DNA from: Nocardia niwae NBRC 108934 = DSM 45340
GTDB taxonomy: Bacteria > Actinomycetota > Actinomycetes > Mycobacteriales > Mycobacteriaceae
Assembly (NCBI RefSeq): GCF_001613465.1
Contig: NZ_BDCK01000015.1
Location: 434,001-498,000 of the forward strand
Length of the DNA stretch: 64,000 nucleotides
Direction: 5' to 3'
The notes below the pieces were generated by a model. The model saw only the letters and a list, made by a program, of their open reading frames with translations, searched no databases and was not told the DNA's origin. A program made the position numbers and the translations under genes. Shown in pieces: positions 22,660 through 31,025 of this stretch. Position 1 is the first letter of the stretch, and every line of letters begins with the position of its first letter.

Positions 22660-22995
22660 TCAGGCGCGGCGGCGGGTCTTGAGCAGTTCGAGGCGCTCCT
22701 TGAGCAACTCCTCGAGCTCATCCTTGCTGCGGCGCTCCAGCAGCATGTCCCAGTGCGTGCGCGGCGGCTTGACCTTCTTGGTCTCCTGGGTGGTGCCCTC
22801 GATCAGCACGCCCTCCTGGCCGTTGCGGCACAGCCAGGTCGGCGGGATCTCGGCGTCGTCGGCGAAGGGAACGTCGAATTCCTCGCCGTTGTCGGTCCGG
22901 TACCGGGCGATCCGACGCGGAGCCAGGTCGTGGTCGCGATCGGTCTCGTAGCTCACCGCTCCGAGCCGACTGCCTCGGAGTACGCGATCTGCCAT
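22660..22995 (-). CDS. rbpA: RNA polymerase-binding protein RbpA
   Basis: A 111-residue protein nearly identical in layout to mycobacterial RbpA: N-terminal MADRVLRGSRLGAVSYETDR, central beta core with TDNGEEFDVPFADDAEIPPTW, and the basic linker plus sigma-interacting helix KVKPPRTHWDMLLERRSK followed by a Glu/Leu-rich tail. RbpA binds RNA polymerase and group 1/2 sigma factors and stabilises the open complex. ATG 22995 has GGGAGAGG upstream; the longer open frame to 23217 has no homology. A GGAAC-N19-GTT promoter-like element lies about 90 bp upstream, fitting the known SigR control of rbpA in Streptomyces. Confidence 0.97.
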   Translation of the reverse strand: MADRVLRGSRLGAVSYETDRDHDLAPRRIARYRTDNGEEFDVPFADDAEIPPTWLCRNGQEGVLIEGTTQETKKVKPPRTHWDMLLERRSKDELEELLKERLELLKTRRRA

Positions 22996-23082
22996 GGTGT
23001 GCCTCTCCCTGTGTGCTCGAGTCTTCGTGCGCTGCGACCGTGTCCGCACGAATGCGCGGGGCATCCGCCGGACCTGATGTAC

Positions 23083-23109
23083 AACGATCGGGCCTGCGCC
23101 GATAGTTCC
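23083..23109 (-). promoter_or_regulatory. SigR/SigH-like promoter of rbpA
   Basis: Reading toward rbpA, GGGAAC at the -35 position is followed after 19 nt by GTT (equivalently GGAAC-N18-CGTT). This matches the thiol-stress ECF sigma consensus of actinobacteria (SigR in Streptomyces, SigH/SigE in mycobacteria). The site is about 90 bp before the ATG. Confidence 0.5.
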
Positions 23110-23238
23110 CGACGCGGCCGCGGTGAACCGTTCCATTGTAGTGCCCACCCCGCGCCGGCCTCGCCACGCCCGATGCGGGGCGATTCTTCGGGGGTCGCTG
23201 AGCGGATCGCGAGTCACGGGCTATTAGTGTTCTGCGTC

Positions 23239-23559
23239 ATGTCGCGCCGCTTGTCCTGCCAGTGGTGTGGGCGGGAGATCGTGGAATCGGAGGCCGGCCG
23301 CCGTCGCCGGTACTGCCGCCAGTCCTGTCGCCAACGCGCCTACGAACACCGCAACAGCTTGAAGGGGACCGGGATCCCCGACGACGCGGTCGTGCTCAGC
23401 GCCCACGAGGCGGCCGACCTGGCCGATCGCTGGTTCGCTGCCCGCTGCGCCGCCGAGGACGTCGCCACCGCCATCGCGGAGGGGGCGACCTCCGACGAAC
23501 TCGCCGCCCTGGGTAAGACCCTGGTCGCACTCACCCGTGACGCGGAACGCCTCCGCTGA
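23239..23559 (+). CDS. small zinc-finger-like protein
   Basis: A 106-residue protein. The N-terminus has CQWCGREI and RYCRQSCRQRAYEHR, a CxxC...CxxxC cluster that should bind zinc, with basic residues between. The C-terminal part is a helical Ala/Asp/Glu-rich segment (AADLADRWFAARCAAEDVATAIAEG in part). It may bind nucleic acid; no specific family is recognised. ATG 23239 is chosen because the Cys cluster begins five residues later; GTG 23227 is an alternative. Its last 29 bp overlap the 3' end of the convergent membrane protein gene. Confidence 0.7.
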   Translation: MSRRLSCQWCGREIVESEAGRRRRYCRQSCRQRAYEHRNSLKGTGIPDDAVVLSAHEAADLADRWFAARCAAEDVATAIAEGATSDELAALGKTLVALTRDAERLR

Positions 23560-24613
23560 CCGGCTCCTCCGCCGCACGAGGACGCGCCGCGCCGGCGCCG
23601 CGGTGGCGTAGATACACCGCGCCGAGCAGCACTCCGACGATCGTGGCGAGTCCGCCTGCCGCCAGACCGGTGGCCGGGTCCGGGTGGATCAGCGACTGCG
23701 CCCGCATCGCCTGCCAGAAGACCAGCGCGAGCAGCCCGGCGTAACCGGCGGCCAGCACGCCGACGACGGCGGCGCGGGCGCGTTCGGGCCGCAGCCAGCG
23801 GTAGCGCGGAGCGAGCCAAGCGAGCGCGACGGCCACCAGCAGCAGCACCTGGATGCCGTGCAGGCCGACGAAGTGCGGCACGCGCAGGTCACCGCCGACG
23901 GTGCTCCAGTGCGTGATCGGCATGCCGCGCATGGCGTCGCGCGGGGCGAGTTCGCCCGAATCGGCCAGGACCGTGTGCCCCGCGGCCAACTCGACCACTC
24001 GTCCGTCGCTGTCGCGGACGAGTTGCTTACCGGTGAAGCCCATCAGGTAGCCCAGTGCCATGCCGACGACGGCCAGCGCCAGACCGGCGTGGACGGCCCG
24101 CGCTGTCGGACGGTCCACCAGCCGCTGCCAGGCCAGGATCAGCACGATGATCAGATTGGCGAGGAACAGGCCGGGCACACCGGAGGCGAAGACCATCTGC
24201 CCGATCGAGTTCACCGGGTCGTCCTGGGTGTTGAAGTGACTGAACGTGCCGCGGGCGGCTTGCACCACGATGAAGCCGACGTCGACGAATCCGGTCACGG
24301 CGAACACCGTGCCCAGCCACCAGGTGGCGCGGCTTCCCTTGTGCGGCAACGACAGCAACCATGCCAGAGTGAGGCTGTAGAGGAAGAAGGCGAGGCCGAA
24401 CTTCATCGGCTTGAGCCACACCGACTCGCCGAGCAGCGTGCGGTCGTCGACCAGCATGGCCACGAGGCAGAACAGGACGAGCGCGGCCATCGCGGTGACC
24501 GTGCCGAGGAGCGGTCGATGCAGTCGCGCGCGCCCCGCGATCGGCATACTCGTCCGGGATCGCGGCGCCGATGACTCGCCCTGCGGCGCGGCGGCGAAGT
24601 GTGTTGTGGACAT
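23531..24613 (-). CDS. polytopic membrane protein of unknown function
   Basis: A 360-residue integral membrane protein with about nine hydrophobic helices, starting with LLGTVTAMAALVLFCLVAML near residues 35-55. Polar loops hold ESVWLKPMKFG, SHFNTQDDPVNSIGQM and a histidine-containing VPHFVGLHGIQVLLL. The His and Lys in membrane segments could be functional, but I do not assign a family. A -10-like TACGTT lies 6 nt before the ATG, suggesting a leaderless transcript. Its 3' end overlaps the convergent zinc-finger gene by 29 bp. Confidence 0.78.
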   Translation of the reverse strand: MSTTHFAAAPQGESSAPRSRTSMPIAGRARLHRPLLGTVTAMAALVLFCLVAMLVDDRTLLGESVWLKPMKFGLAFFLYSLTLAWLLSLPHKGSRATWWLGTVFAVTGFVDVGFIVVQAARGTFSHFNTQDDPVNSIGQMVFASGVPGLFLANLIIVLILAWQRLVDRPTARAVHAGLALAVVGMALGYLMGFTGKQLVRDSDGRVVELAAGHTVLADSGELAPRDAMRGMPITHWSTVGGDLRVPHFVGLHGIQVLLLVAVALAWLAPRYRWLRPERARAAVVGVLAAGYAGLLALVFWQAMRAQSLIHPDPATGLAAGGLATIVGVLLGAVYLRHRGAGAARPRAAEEPVSGGVPRHG

Positions 24614-24619
24614 GGACCG

Positions 24620-24625
24620 AACGTA
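24620..24625 (-). promoter_or_regulatory. -10 element for a leaderless transcript
   Basis: TACGTT (TANNNT class) lies 6 nt before the ATG of the membrane protein gene. This spacing is typical of leaderless actinobacterial mRNAs. No clear -35 was seen. Confidence 0.35.
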
Positions 24626-25008
24626 GGAATCACGGGCCCCGCAGGGCGTCCCGCCGCAGCGCCATTCGCGTCTAGTACCCCGGTATCGGATCGCGCGGGC
24701 GGGCGATACCGCGGGGGCGGCACGGTCGGCCGTAACCGGCTCGGTTCTCGTTCGGTCTCAGCCGTTTCACGCGGAGGCTCCCGCTTCGCCGAAGTACTTC
24801 GCGGGTGGGCAAGTTCGAGAACACGACGGTGTGCGGCTGGTCGACCAGCTGGGGGATCGACATGGTCGGGTGCCGCGTTATCGCTCGCCGGTTCCAGGTG
24901 AGCGGGAAAGGGCCGCGAACGCGCCGTTGCGTTCGCGACCCCGTCGCGGGCGACGGCATTGTCGCCGAGTTCGTCCGCGGGCTCTGCTGTCCACGAACAG
25001 GAGCGGGA
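24626..25008. other. intergenic region, no gene seen
   Basis: About 380 bp between two minus-strand genes. No frame has a recognisable product or a supported start. It must hold the 3' end of the M23 peptidase transcript; no strong terminator hairpin was identified by eye. Confidence 0.5.
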
Positions 25009-25725
25009 TCAGTCCTCCGCCGCGTACCCGACGTCGATGCCGCGCTCGGCCAGCCAGGGGTGCGGATCGATCGGTGCGCCGTTGGGCAGGTGGACCTCGT
25101 AGTGCAAATGCGGGCCGGTGGAATAGCCGCGGTTGCCGACCGTCGCGATGACGTCGCCCGCGCGGACCGGCTGACCCACGTCGACGAGGATGTCGTTGAC
25201 GTGGCCGTAGACGCCGACAGTGCCGTCGTCCTGTTGCACCCGAACCCACAGACCGAAGCCGGAGGCGGGTCCGGCCTCGATCACGACGCCGTCGGTGACC
25301 GCGGCGATCGGCGCCCCCAGCGGGTCGCCGAAATCCAGGCCCGCGTGCAGCGTGCCCCAGCGGGTCCCGAAATTCGAGGTGAGCTCTCCGGCCGCCGGGC
25401 GGACGGTCTTGGGGCGGGTGAAGTCCTGCACGGGGCGGTTCGGCTCCCACGGTGCGGGCAGCGGGGCGGCCTGCGGCGCCTGGGTCTGGTGCGGGGCGAA
25501 GACGGCGAACTGCGTCGTACCCTCGGCGGGGCGGATCTCGCCCGAGGCGATCTTGCCCGCGACGAGGCGGGCGGACGCGTCGGTGTCCTGGTCTTGGTGC
25601 GCCGCGGCGAGGATGCCGACGGAGGCGGTGACGATGGCGGAGGCGGCGACCACGCGGGTGGCGGCGCTGTCGCGGCGCAATCGGCTCATGCTCCGGCGCA
25701 TCGGTAACGGAAAGGTCACGGGCAT
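25009..25725 (-). CDS. secreted M23-family peptidase (LytM-type)
   Basis: A 238-residue exported protein. The basic start (RLRRDSAATR) and hydrophobic VVAASAIVTASVGILAAAH act as a signal or anchor sequence. The C-terminal M23 domain has all zinc and catalytic motifs: H-x3-D in HAGLDFG, YGHVND, and HxH in GPHLHYEVH. The enzyme should cleave peptidoglycan peptide cross-links or activate amidases in the envelope. ATG 25725 is preferred because a GGAAC-N18-CGTT promoter-like element ends 6 nt before it, implying a leaderless mRNA; further upstream codons to 25773 would precede that promoter. Confidence 0.9.
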   Translation of the reverse strand: MPVTFPLPMRRSMSRLRRDSAATRVVAASAIVTASVGILAAAHQDQDTDASARLVAGKIASGEIRPAEGTTQFAVFAPHQTQAPQAAPLPAPWEPNRPVQDFTRPKTVRPAAGELTSNFGTRWGTLHAGLDFGDPLGAPIAAVTDGVVIEAGPASGFGLWVRVQQDDGTVGVYGHVNDILVDVGQPVRAGDVIATVGNRGYSTGPHLHYEVHLPNGAPIDPHPWLAERGIDVGYAAED

Positions 25726-25731
25726 GAATCG

Positions 25732-25758
25732 AACGTAAGGGAGCCGCCGCGCCGTTCC
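25732..25758 (-). promoter_or_regulatory. SigR/SigH/SigE-like promoter of the M23 gene
   Basis: GGAAC, an 18-nt spacer and CGTT, ending 6 nt before the ATG. It has the same layout as the element before rbpA. An ECF sigma promoter would put this cell-wall hydrolase under envelope or thiol stress control. Confidence 0.45.
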
Positions 25759-25909
25759 GCAATCTTGTGGCAATCCTCACCGGCGGGCGAATGCCCAGGT
25801 GGAAGATCACGGGTGGGTAACGATGCGGCGCCTTTCCGTGCATGAGCTGGGAAAACGCCTGAGTGCCCAAGAGTTGACCGGCGAAACGCCGGAGGCCCAC
25901 ACTATGTGA

Positions 25910-26221
25910 GTGGCGACTAATGGAGTTCGTGCCCTGACGGCGCTGGCGGACCCGACCCGGCGCGCTGTTTTCGAAGCTTTGCCGCAGCAGCCGCGCTCCG
26001 TCGGCGATATCGCGCACGAACTCGGCGTGACCAGCTCGGCCGTCTCCCAGCACTTGCGTGTGCTGCGCGAGGCGCGGTTGGTCATGATGCGGCCGGAAGG
26101 CAACCGGAGGCTGTATTCCCTCGACCCTCGGGGCCTGGCCGACGCCCGCGACTATCTCGAGCAGTTCTGGCCCAGTGCGATCGCGGCGTACTCCGCGGCG
26201 CTCGCGACGGCGAACGCCTGA
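25910..26221 (+). CDS. ArsR-family winged-helix regulator
   Basis: A 103-residue repressor-type DNA-binding protein. The winged helix is complete: ALTALADPTRRAVFEAL, the recognition helix in VGDIAHELGVTSSAVSQHLRVL, and the wing MRPEGNRRLYSLD. There is no CxC metal site in the alpha-3 helix, so it is probably not a classic arsenic sensor; it resembles the SdpR/YczG-like subgroup that often regulates SRPBCC-domain proteins, none of which is next door. It is divergent from the M23 gene (185 bp apart). The start is GTG 25910. Confidence 0.88.
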   Translation: MATNGVRALTALADPTRRAVFEALPQQPRSVGDIAHELGVTSSAVSQHLRVLREARLVMMRPEGNRRLYSLDPRGLADARDYLEQFWPSAIAAYSAALATANA

Positions 26222-26266
26222 CCCGCGCGCCGCGTGTCCGTCATCCCGGGTGGCGCCGGGAGTGGG

Positions 26267-27253
26267 TCATCCGACGCGCCGATACGCCGGCTTGCGACGG
26301 TCGGTGTTCGTGCCGGGCCAATTGCGCTTGCTCAGTTGCTTGTCGACCGCGTTGATCACCTCGGTGACCCCGATCTGCAACAGGCCGGGGTCGGTGGTGT
26401 CGGCCTCCGGGTCGCCGACCTGGCCGGTCCACAGCACCGCGTGCCTGCCCAGCAGGTGCGCGGGCGGGCCCGCCCACCGGGGCGGCGTCGGCCCGAACAG
26501 CAGGACGGTGCGGGTGCCGAACGCCGTGGCCAGATGGGCGACGCCGGTGTCCCCGCAGATCACCAGGGCGGCCTCGGCGACGGTGGCGGCCAGATCGATG
26601 AGGTTCTGCTCTCCGGCGAGCACTCGGCCGACGGGGAGCCCCGCCCGTGCGGCGATGCCCAGCGCGAGTTGGCGTTCGTTTTCGTCGCCGGTCAGGACCA
26701 CCTCGCGCCCGAGTACCAGCAGGTGCCGGACGACCGCGGCGAAGCGGTCCGGGGGCCAGCGGCGGGCGGGCGCACCGGCGCCGACGTGCACGACCACGCA
26801 GTCGCGGCGGCTGGTCGTCGATACCGGCGGCACCAGCCCGAGGTTGCGTCGATCGGCTCCGATCCCGTCGTACTCGAGCAGGTGACACCAGCGGTCCACC
26901 TCGTGCATGTCGGTTTCCCACTCGGGGCCGGATAGCTCGGGAAACGCGGCGTTGCGAAAGGAGAGGATGCGTCCGGGTCGGGTCCTGGACAGCGTGACGA
27001 TGCTTTCCGCGCTCGCGCCGTGCAGGTTGACCGCCAATTCGGGTGGCGGCGCGTCCCAGCGCAGGCTGCCCGGATCTGCGGTCGGCACGAGTGCGTCGAC
27101 CGAGGCGATCAGGTCGACGATGGGCTTGAGTCGCTGCGGTGCGGCCAGGACGATGCGATCGTTCGGTTTGGCCCGGCGCAGTGCACGTAGAGCCGGGACC
27201 GCGGTGAGTAGATCACCGAGCCCACGCGCCTGCAACACGAGCAGAACCGCCAC
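26267..27253 (-). CDS. glycosyltransferase family 9 protein
   Basis: A 328-residue GT-B enzyme of the heptosyltransferase-like family GT9. The N-terminal Rossmann start has VLQARGLGDLLTAVPALRALR; the C-terminal nucleotide-sugar site shows HVGAGAPARRWPPDRFA and CGDTGVAHLATAFGTRTVLLFGPTPP. In Gram-negatives the family builds the LPS core; in actinobacteria it makes unidentified envelope or secondary glycans. It lies alone between the ArsR gene and an HdeD gene, with no other sugar gene adjacent, so the acceptor cannot be inferred. ATG 27253 fits the family's N-terminus. Confidence 0.88.
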   Translation of the reverse strand: MAVLLVLQARGLGDLLTAVPALRALRRAKPNDRIVLAAPQRLKPIVDLIASVDALVPTADPGSLRWDAPPPELAVNLHGASAESIVTLSRTRPGRILSFRNAAFPELSGPEWETDMHEVDRWCHLLEYDGIGADRRNLGLVPPVSTTSRRDCVVVHVGAGAPARRWPPDRFAAVVRHLLVLGREVVLTGDENERQLALGIAARAGLPVGRVLAGEQNLIDLAATVAEAALVICGDTGVAHLATAFGTRTVLLFGPTPPRWAGPPAHLLGRHAVLWTGQVGDPEADTTDPGLLQIGVTEVINAVDKQLSKRNWPGTNTDRRKPAYRRVG

Positions 27254-27466
27254 CCTCTTCTCCTAGCCACCCGAGTCTCACCGAACCCCGACCCACCCGT
27301 TCACCCCAGGGGCGCCAACGAAGAGTCACTTAGGGATGACTACCCGACCGGCTGGACGGCGAAACGTGAACTCCGGGCAACGCTGTGGGACCGGCGGGAC
27401 AAGCGTGGTGCGACCGGGTCGGCAAATGATCAGAAAACACACGTACATCGGCTATAGCATCAAGGT

Positions 27467-28054
27467 ATGACGACAAACAGCGTGGTAGAGGGTCCCTTGC
27501 AGTCTCTTGCCCGCCGTGCGTGGCAAACCATTCTGCTCACCGGCGTTCTGGCGGTGATCCTCGGCATTCTGATCCTGGTCTGGCCGGACATCACCCTGCA
27601 GGCGGCAGGCATCGTCTTCGGCATCTATCTGGTGGTCACCGGCATCCTGCAGTTGATCGCGGCCTTCGGCGCACCGGCCAGCGCCGGGCTGCGGGTGCTG
27701 GCGTTCATCATCGGCGTCCTGTCCATCGTGGTGGGAGTGTTCTGCTTCCGCGACGAACTGGCCTCGATCCTGCTGCTCGGCCTGTGGATCGGCATCGGCT
27801 GGCTCTTCCGCGGGATCGCGCTGCTGGCGGCGGCGATCTCCGAACCCGCGATGCCCGGGCGCTGGTGGCAGGTGTTCTTCGGCGTGGTGACCGCGGCCGC
27901 GGGTGTCGTCCTGATCGTCTGGCCGGTTCGGTCGGTGGCCACGCTGGCCGTCCTGGCGGGGGTGTGGCTGATCATCCTCGGTCTCATGGAGATCGTCGTG
28001 GCGTTCGGGGTCCGCAGGGACGCCAGGATGGTGGGCGCCGCGCACGCCGCCTGA
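27467..28054 (+). CDS. HdeD family acid-resistance membrane protein
   Basis: A 195-residue protein with six hydrophobic helices arranged as three pairs, each resembling LAVILGILILVWPDITL or VTAAAGVVLIVWPVRSV. The repeated GxxLLxWP motif is diagnostic of the HdeD (DUF308) family, linked in E. coli to acid resistance at high cell density. In actinobacteria these are common single genes of unknown role. ATG 27467 lies 213 bp from the divergent GT9 gene, in an intergenic region of lower GC that should carry the promoter. A perfect hairpin follows. Confidence 0.9.
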   Translation: MTTNSVVEGPLQSLARRAWQTILLTGVLAVILGILILVWPDITLQAAGIVFGIYLVVTGILQLIAAFGAPASAGLRVLAFIIGVLSIVVGVFCFRDELASILLLGLWIGIGWLFRGIALLAAAISEPAMPGRWWQVFFGVVTAAAGVVLIVWPVRSVATLAVLAGVWLIILGLMEIVVAFGVRRDARMVGAAHAA

Positions 28055-28066
28055 CAACGGATCTAC

Positions 28067-28095
28067 CCGGCCGGGCGCGATCTGCGCCCGGCCGG
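28067..28095 (+). terminator. hairpin after the HdeD gene
   Basis: Perfect 12-bp stem CCGGCCGGGCGC-N5-GCGCCCGGCCGG, 12 bp after the stop codon, without a T-tract. Confidence 0.7.
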
Positions 28096-28227
28096 CCCGT
28101 GTCGTGTCTCCCGTTGCCGTGACCAGCGCGGTTCCGTCGCGCTGGAACTCGTGACAGAATCACAGGCGCATTTTCACGAGACGTCGGCTTCGGGGTTGGT
28201 CGACATCGAAAAGAACTGGAGGCACGA

Positions 28228-28533
28228 ATGATTCGTACTGCTGGGTTTGTCGGTGCGCTGGCCCTGGCAGGGGCCGCGGCCCTGCTGTCGGCGGGAACGG
28301 CGCAGGCCGCGGTCGGTACGCTGTCGATCAACGGTGAGCTGCACGCGGATCCGGTGGGCTGCTTGAACACCGACGGCACCTTCTACACCACATTCCAGAT
28401 CACCGTCGTCAACAGCACCGATCGTGCCGTCACGCTGTACTCCGGAAGGGACTGCACCGGTTCCGTGGTCGGCGAGCTGCCCGTGGAGAAGATCGGTTAC
28501 CTGCCCAAGGGCGGCAGCGTCTCCGTCGGCTGA
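28228..28533 (+). CDS. small secreted protein
   Basis: A 101-residue preprotein. Residues 1-27 form a signal peptide (MIRTAGFVGALALAGAAALL, then a GTAQA-A cleavage site). The mature part of about 73 residues has two Cys that can form a disulfide (GCLNTDG and GRDCTGS) and is rich in beta-type residues (TFQITVVNSTDRAVTLY). No family is recognised; actinobacteria encode many such proteins. ATG 28228 follows CTGGAGG. It is cotranscribed with nothing obvious. Confidence 0.8.
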   Translation: MIRTAGFVGALALAGAAALLSAGTAQAAVGTLSINGELHADPVGCLNTDGTFYTTFQITVVNSTDRAVTLYSGRDCTGSVVGELPVEKIGYLPKGGSVSVG

Positions 28534-28664
28534 GCAGCCGATCGTCACGGCGGCCGAGGCGTGCCGCCACCCAGCGCATGAGTTGCCGGGGTGGCGAGAG
28601 CGCCTCGGCCGCACATCGCTCGTCGGCGTCGATGCCGCTGGTGGCCTCGCCCCCGACGAGCCGG

Positions 28665-28841
28665 TCAGCGCGCGCGCGGCCAGTCTCCCGGGCTCGGCAC
28701 GGTGGACTCCGCGATCACCGGCACCGGCATCGGCGCGGCGGCGGCCGCGCGGCGACGTCCTCGCGGATCCCATGCCATCGCGGTCGCCGCTCCACCCAAC
28801 AGGACGACCACGATCATCGCCACAACACACCAGACCAACAC
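28665..28841 (-). CDS. small single-pass membrane protein
   Basis: A 58-residue ORF from GTG 28841, preceded by AGGAAGG at a spacing of about 7. It starts with a clear membrane helix (VLVWCVVAMIVVVLLGGAA) followed by a basic WDPRGRRR and a Pro/Ala tail, giving an N-out or N-in single-span protein. No family is recognised. It is the only supported gene in the 28.53-29.21 kb interval. Moderate confidence from the ribosome binding site and hydrophobic pattern only. Confidence 0.5.
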   Translation of the reverse strand: MLVWCVVAMIVVVLLGGAATAMAWDPRGRRRAAAAAPMPVPVIAESTVPSPGDWPRAR

Positions 28842-29209
28842 GGTATCGCCTTCCTGGCAGCACCATCCGTTTGACAGACTGCGTCGGCTTACCAAGGCGG
28901 ACAGTTGTTTTCGAGTCGCGGACAGTATTCACCGACGCCCCGGCGCGCGCGAGTCCGCGAGGGACGCCGAACTCTTCGCGACGCCGCCCGGAGATCGCGA
29001 TGGGCGCCCACGCGGACGGCGCACCAGCCCGAACGCCGAATTCTTCGTATGACAGTCGCGCGATCCGGAGACGGGAATCACGGCCGCGACATCGCTGTCC
29101 GGTGTGTGGGTGGCGTCTCAGTGCGCAGCTGCTGTCTGTTTGCCCCGTTTCCGTGGGGGTAGCACGGTGAGGGACGGAGGTCACCCACATCGGAAGGGCT
29201 GGTTCGGCG
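28842..29209. other. intergenic region, no further gene seen
   Basis: About 370 bp between the small membrane ORF and the DUF4383 gene, which are divergent, so promoters for both should lie here. No convincing product or hairpin was identified. Confidence 0.4.
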
Positions 29210-29695
29210 ATGTCGAATTCCACAGCAGGCGCGACTACGGATCGGCGGTCTCCCCTGCAGGTCGCCGCAACGGCGGTAGGAGTGGTGTTCCTCCTGGTCG
29301 GAATCCTCGGTTTCATTCCGGGGATCACCACCGACTACGACGATCTCGACTGGGCAGGGCATCACTCACAGGCCCAATTGCTCGGTCTGTTCAGTGTGTC
29401 CGTGCTGCACAACGTGGTTCATCTGGCGTTCGGGCTCGCGGGCGTGCTGGCCGCCCGCACCGCCGCATCGGCGCGCGCGTACCTCGTCGGCGGCGGTGTG
29501 GTCTACCTCGTCCTCTGGCTGTACGGACTCGTCGTGGACCAGAACAGCGACGCCAACTTCGTGCCGCTCGACACGGCGGACAACTGGCTGCACTTCGTCT
29601 TGGGCGCCGGAATGATCGCGCTGGGAGTGGTCTTGGCGCGACGGCCTGCGACCCAGGCGCCCGGCGCGGGCGGGCAGACCGGAATCCTGGAGTAG
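29210..29695 (+). CDS. DUF4383 family membrane protein
   Basis: A 161-residue membrane protein with four hydrophobic helices: AATAVGVVFLLVGILGFIPG, VSVLHNVVHLAFGLAGVLAA, VGGGVVYLVLWLYGLVV and WLHFVLGAGMIALGVVLA. The conserved polar residues HNVVH and DNWLHF, as well as GHHSQAQLLGLF, are typical of DUF4383 proteins, which are common in actinobacteria and have no known function. The ATG 29210 start fits the family. It stands alone on the plus strand. Confidence 0.88.
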   Translation: MSNSTAGATTDRRSPLQVAATAVGVVFLLVGILGFIPGITTDYDDLDWAGHHSQAQLLGLFSVSVLHNVVHLAFGLAGVLAARTAASARAYLVGGGVVYLVLWLYGLVVDQNSDANFVPLDTADNWLHFVLGAGMIALGVVLARRPATQAPGAGGQTGILE

Positions 29696-30088
29696 CGTGA
29701 CGCCGCAACTGCCCGCCACCGGAGTCTCCTGCTGCGCGCGGCCGTTCGGCGCGTAGAGGCCGTTCGAGCGCCCGTCCGATCCGACGGCCCACCGTTCTAG
29801 TTCTGTGGTCGATGCAACCGCGATCGGCAGGCTTCGGAAGCCGCCGTCGCTCAATGGATCTCGGTACCTTCGATAGCAGCATGCCGCCTGGTAGCCAGCG
29901 GCGTGCTCGGTCTGCGCATGAAGTGGTAGTCCGATTTCTGGGCACTGCACATGTTGACATCGACTGCTGTTGACAACATATGATGTCAATTACTTGCTCG
30001 GCCTGCGGTTGGATGCGTCCACACCGCGTGAACCGCAGGGTGCAGGCGCTTCCACCACTTCAGCTACGACCGCGGCAAGGGAGTACCG
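29696..30088. other. intergenic region, no gene seen
   Basis: About 390 bp. It contains a locally AT-richer patch (near 29955-29995, with TTGACATC and TTGACAAC) that could hold the promoter for the resolvase-like gene at 30089: TTGACAACATATGATGTCAAT is close to sigma-70-like elements, and TTGACATC / GATGTCAA half sites are present. No coding frame is supported. Confidence 0.4.
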
Positions 30089-30415
30089 ATGAGGGCCAAA
30101 CCACCCGCGCTGGGATATCTCCGCAAGGACGTCTCGGGTGTGTCCCAGGACTGGGACGAAGCGCAGATGCGGAGTTTGGCGAAGCGTCTCGGCTACGAGC
30201 TCTGCAAGACCGTCACCTTCGGCGCCGGTACCGACGCGCCGGTGGAACGCCTGGTCGACGCCGTCCGGGCGTTCGGTGTGGACGCGGTCATCGCACCCGG
30301 TCTGCATCACTTCGGCAACGCGGTGCCGGGCGAGCTCGTCGATGTGTGCGACCTGATCACCGTGACGCCCCAGCAGACGTATTCCCGTTCGTCCCTGTCG
30401 CGGATCTGGGCATAA
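30089..30415 (+). CDS. small resolvase-like protein, paralogue of 62287-62601
   Basis: A 108-residue protein. The N-terminus (PALGYLRKDVSG) and AKRLGYEL resemble the first strand and helix of serine recombinase catalytic domains (Y-x-R-x-S), followed by a second strand-helix unit (VERLVDAVRAFGVDAVIAPG). The catalytic Ser position after Y-L-R is not a Ser in the expected spot (K-D-V-S), and the DNA-binding domain is missing, so it is unlikely to recombine DNA. A second copy of the family lies at 62287. AAGGGAG precedes ATG 30089. The function is unknown. Confidence 0.65.
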   Translation: MRAKPPALGYLRKDVSGVSQDWDEAQMRSLAKRLGYELCKTVTFGAGTDAPVERLVDAVRAFGVDAVIAPGLHHFGNAVPGELVDVCDLITVTPQQTYSRSSLSRIWA

Positions 30416-30597
30416 CGGACCCTCGCTTGCTCGCGGTCGGGGCAGCCGAGAGTTCAAGTGCTGCTCCGCTCTACGTCGTCATGGCGGCACGTGACCGTGG
30501 AGGGTTGTCGGCGACACGTCCGCTGAGCGGTGCTAACGAAAAACGCGTCCTTCCGATCACCAACCTACGGGTCGAACCTGATCAGTGAGGAGCTTCG

Positions 30598-30969
30598 ATG
30601 AAAAGGTCTGCTGCCGCCGTCGCGCGGCTGGGGGTGGGTGCTGTTTCGGGACTGGCCTGCGTGGCGATTGCCGGAACGGGCCCGGCGCAGGGGGCGCCGC
30701 AGGATTGCGTCGTCGAGCGAGAGATCTTCAGCGCCTCGGCGACCTGTCCCGGTGACGGCGTGGCCGACGGCGCCGAATATGTCCTTCGAGTGGAGTGCGT
30801 CGGGGTCTACAGCTCAGGACCGTTTCCGCTCTACGCTGTCGGGACCTACATCCAGCTCAGCTACCCGTTCACGCCGAACGGTCAGCGCACGACGACAGGA
30901 TGCATGAATTGGGGCCCCGGTTTGCTCGGGGTGGTCACCAACGCCTCCGTCGAGAGCTATCACCGCTGA
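30598..30969 (+). CDS. small secreted protein with four cysteines
   Basis: A 123-residue preprotein: signal peptide in residues 1-33 (hydrophobic LGVGAVSGLACVAIAGTG, cleavage near AQGAP), then about 90 mature residues with Cys in QDCVVE, ATCPGD, VECVG and GCMNWG, probably two disulfides. The mature part is rich in Tyr/Ser/Thr beta strands (VGTYIQLSYPFTP). No family is recognised. GTGAGGAG lies before ATG 30598. It lies 182 bp downstream of the resolvase-like gene and 56 bp upstream of a patatin gene. Confidence 0.75.
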   Translation: MKRSAAAVARLGVGAVSGLACVAIAGTGPAQGAPQDCVVEREIFSASATCPGDGVADGAEYVLRVECVGVYSSGPFPLYAVGTYIQLSYPFTPNGQRTTTGCMNWGPGLLGVVTNASVESYHR

Positions 30970-31025
30970 GGTGGTCCGGATACCGAGGGGCCGAATGGCT
31001 TCGGCTGGACGGATAGGCTTGCGGC

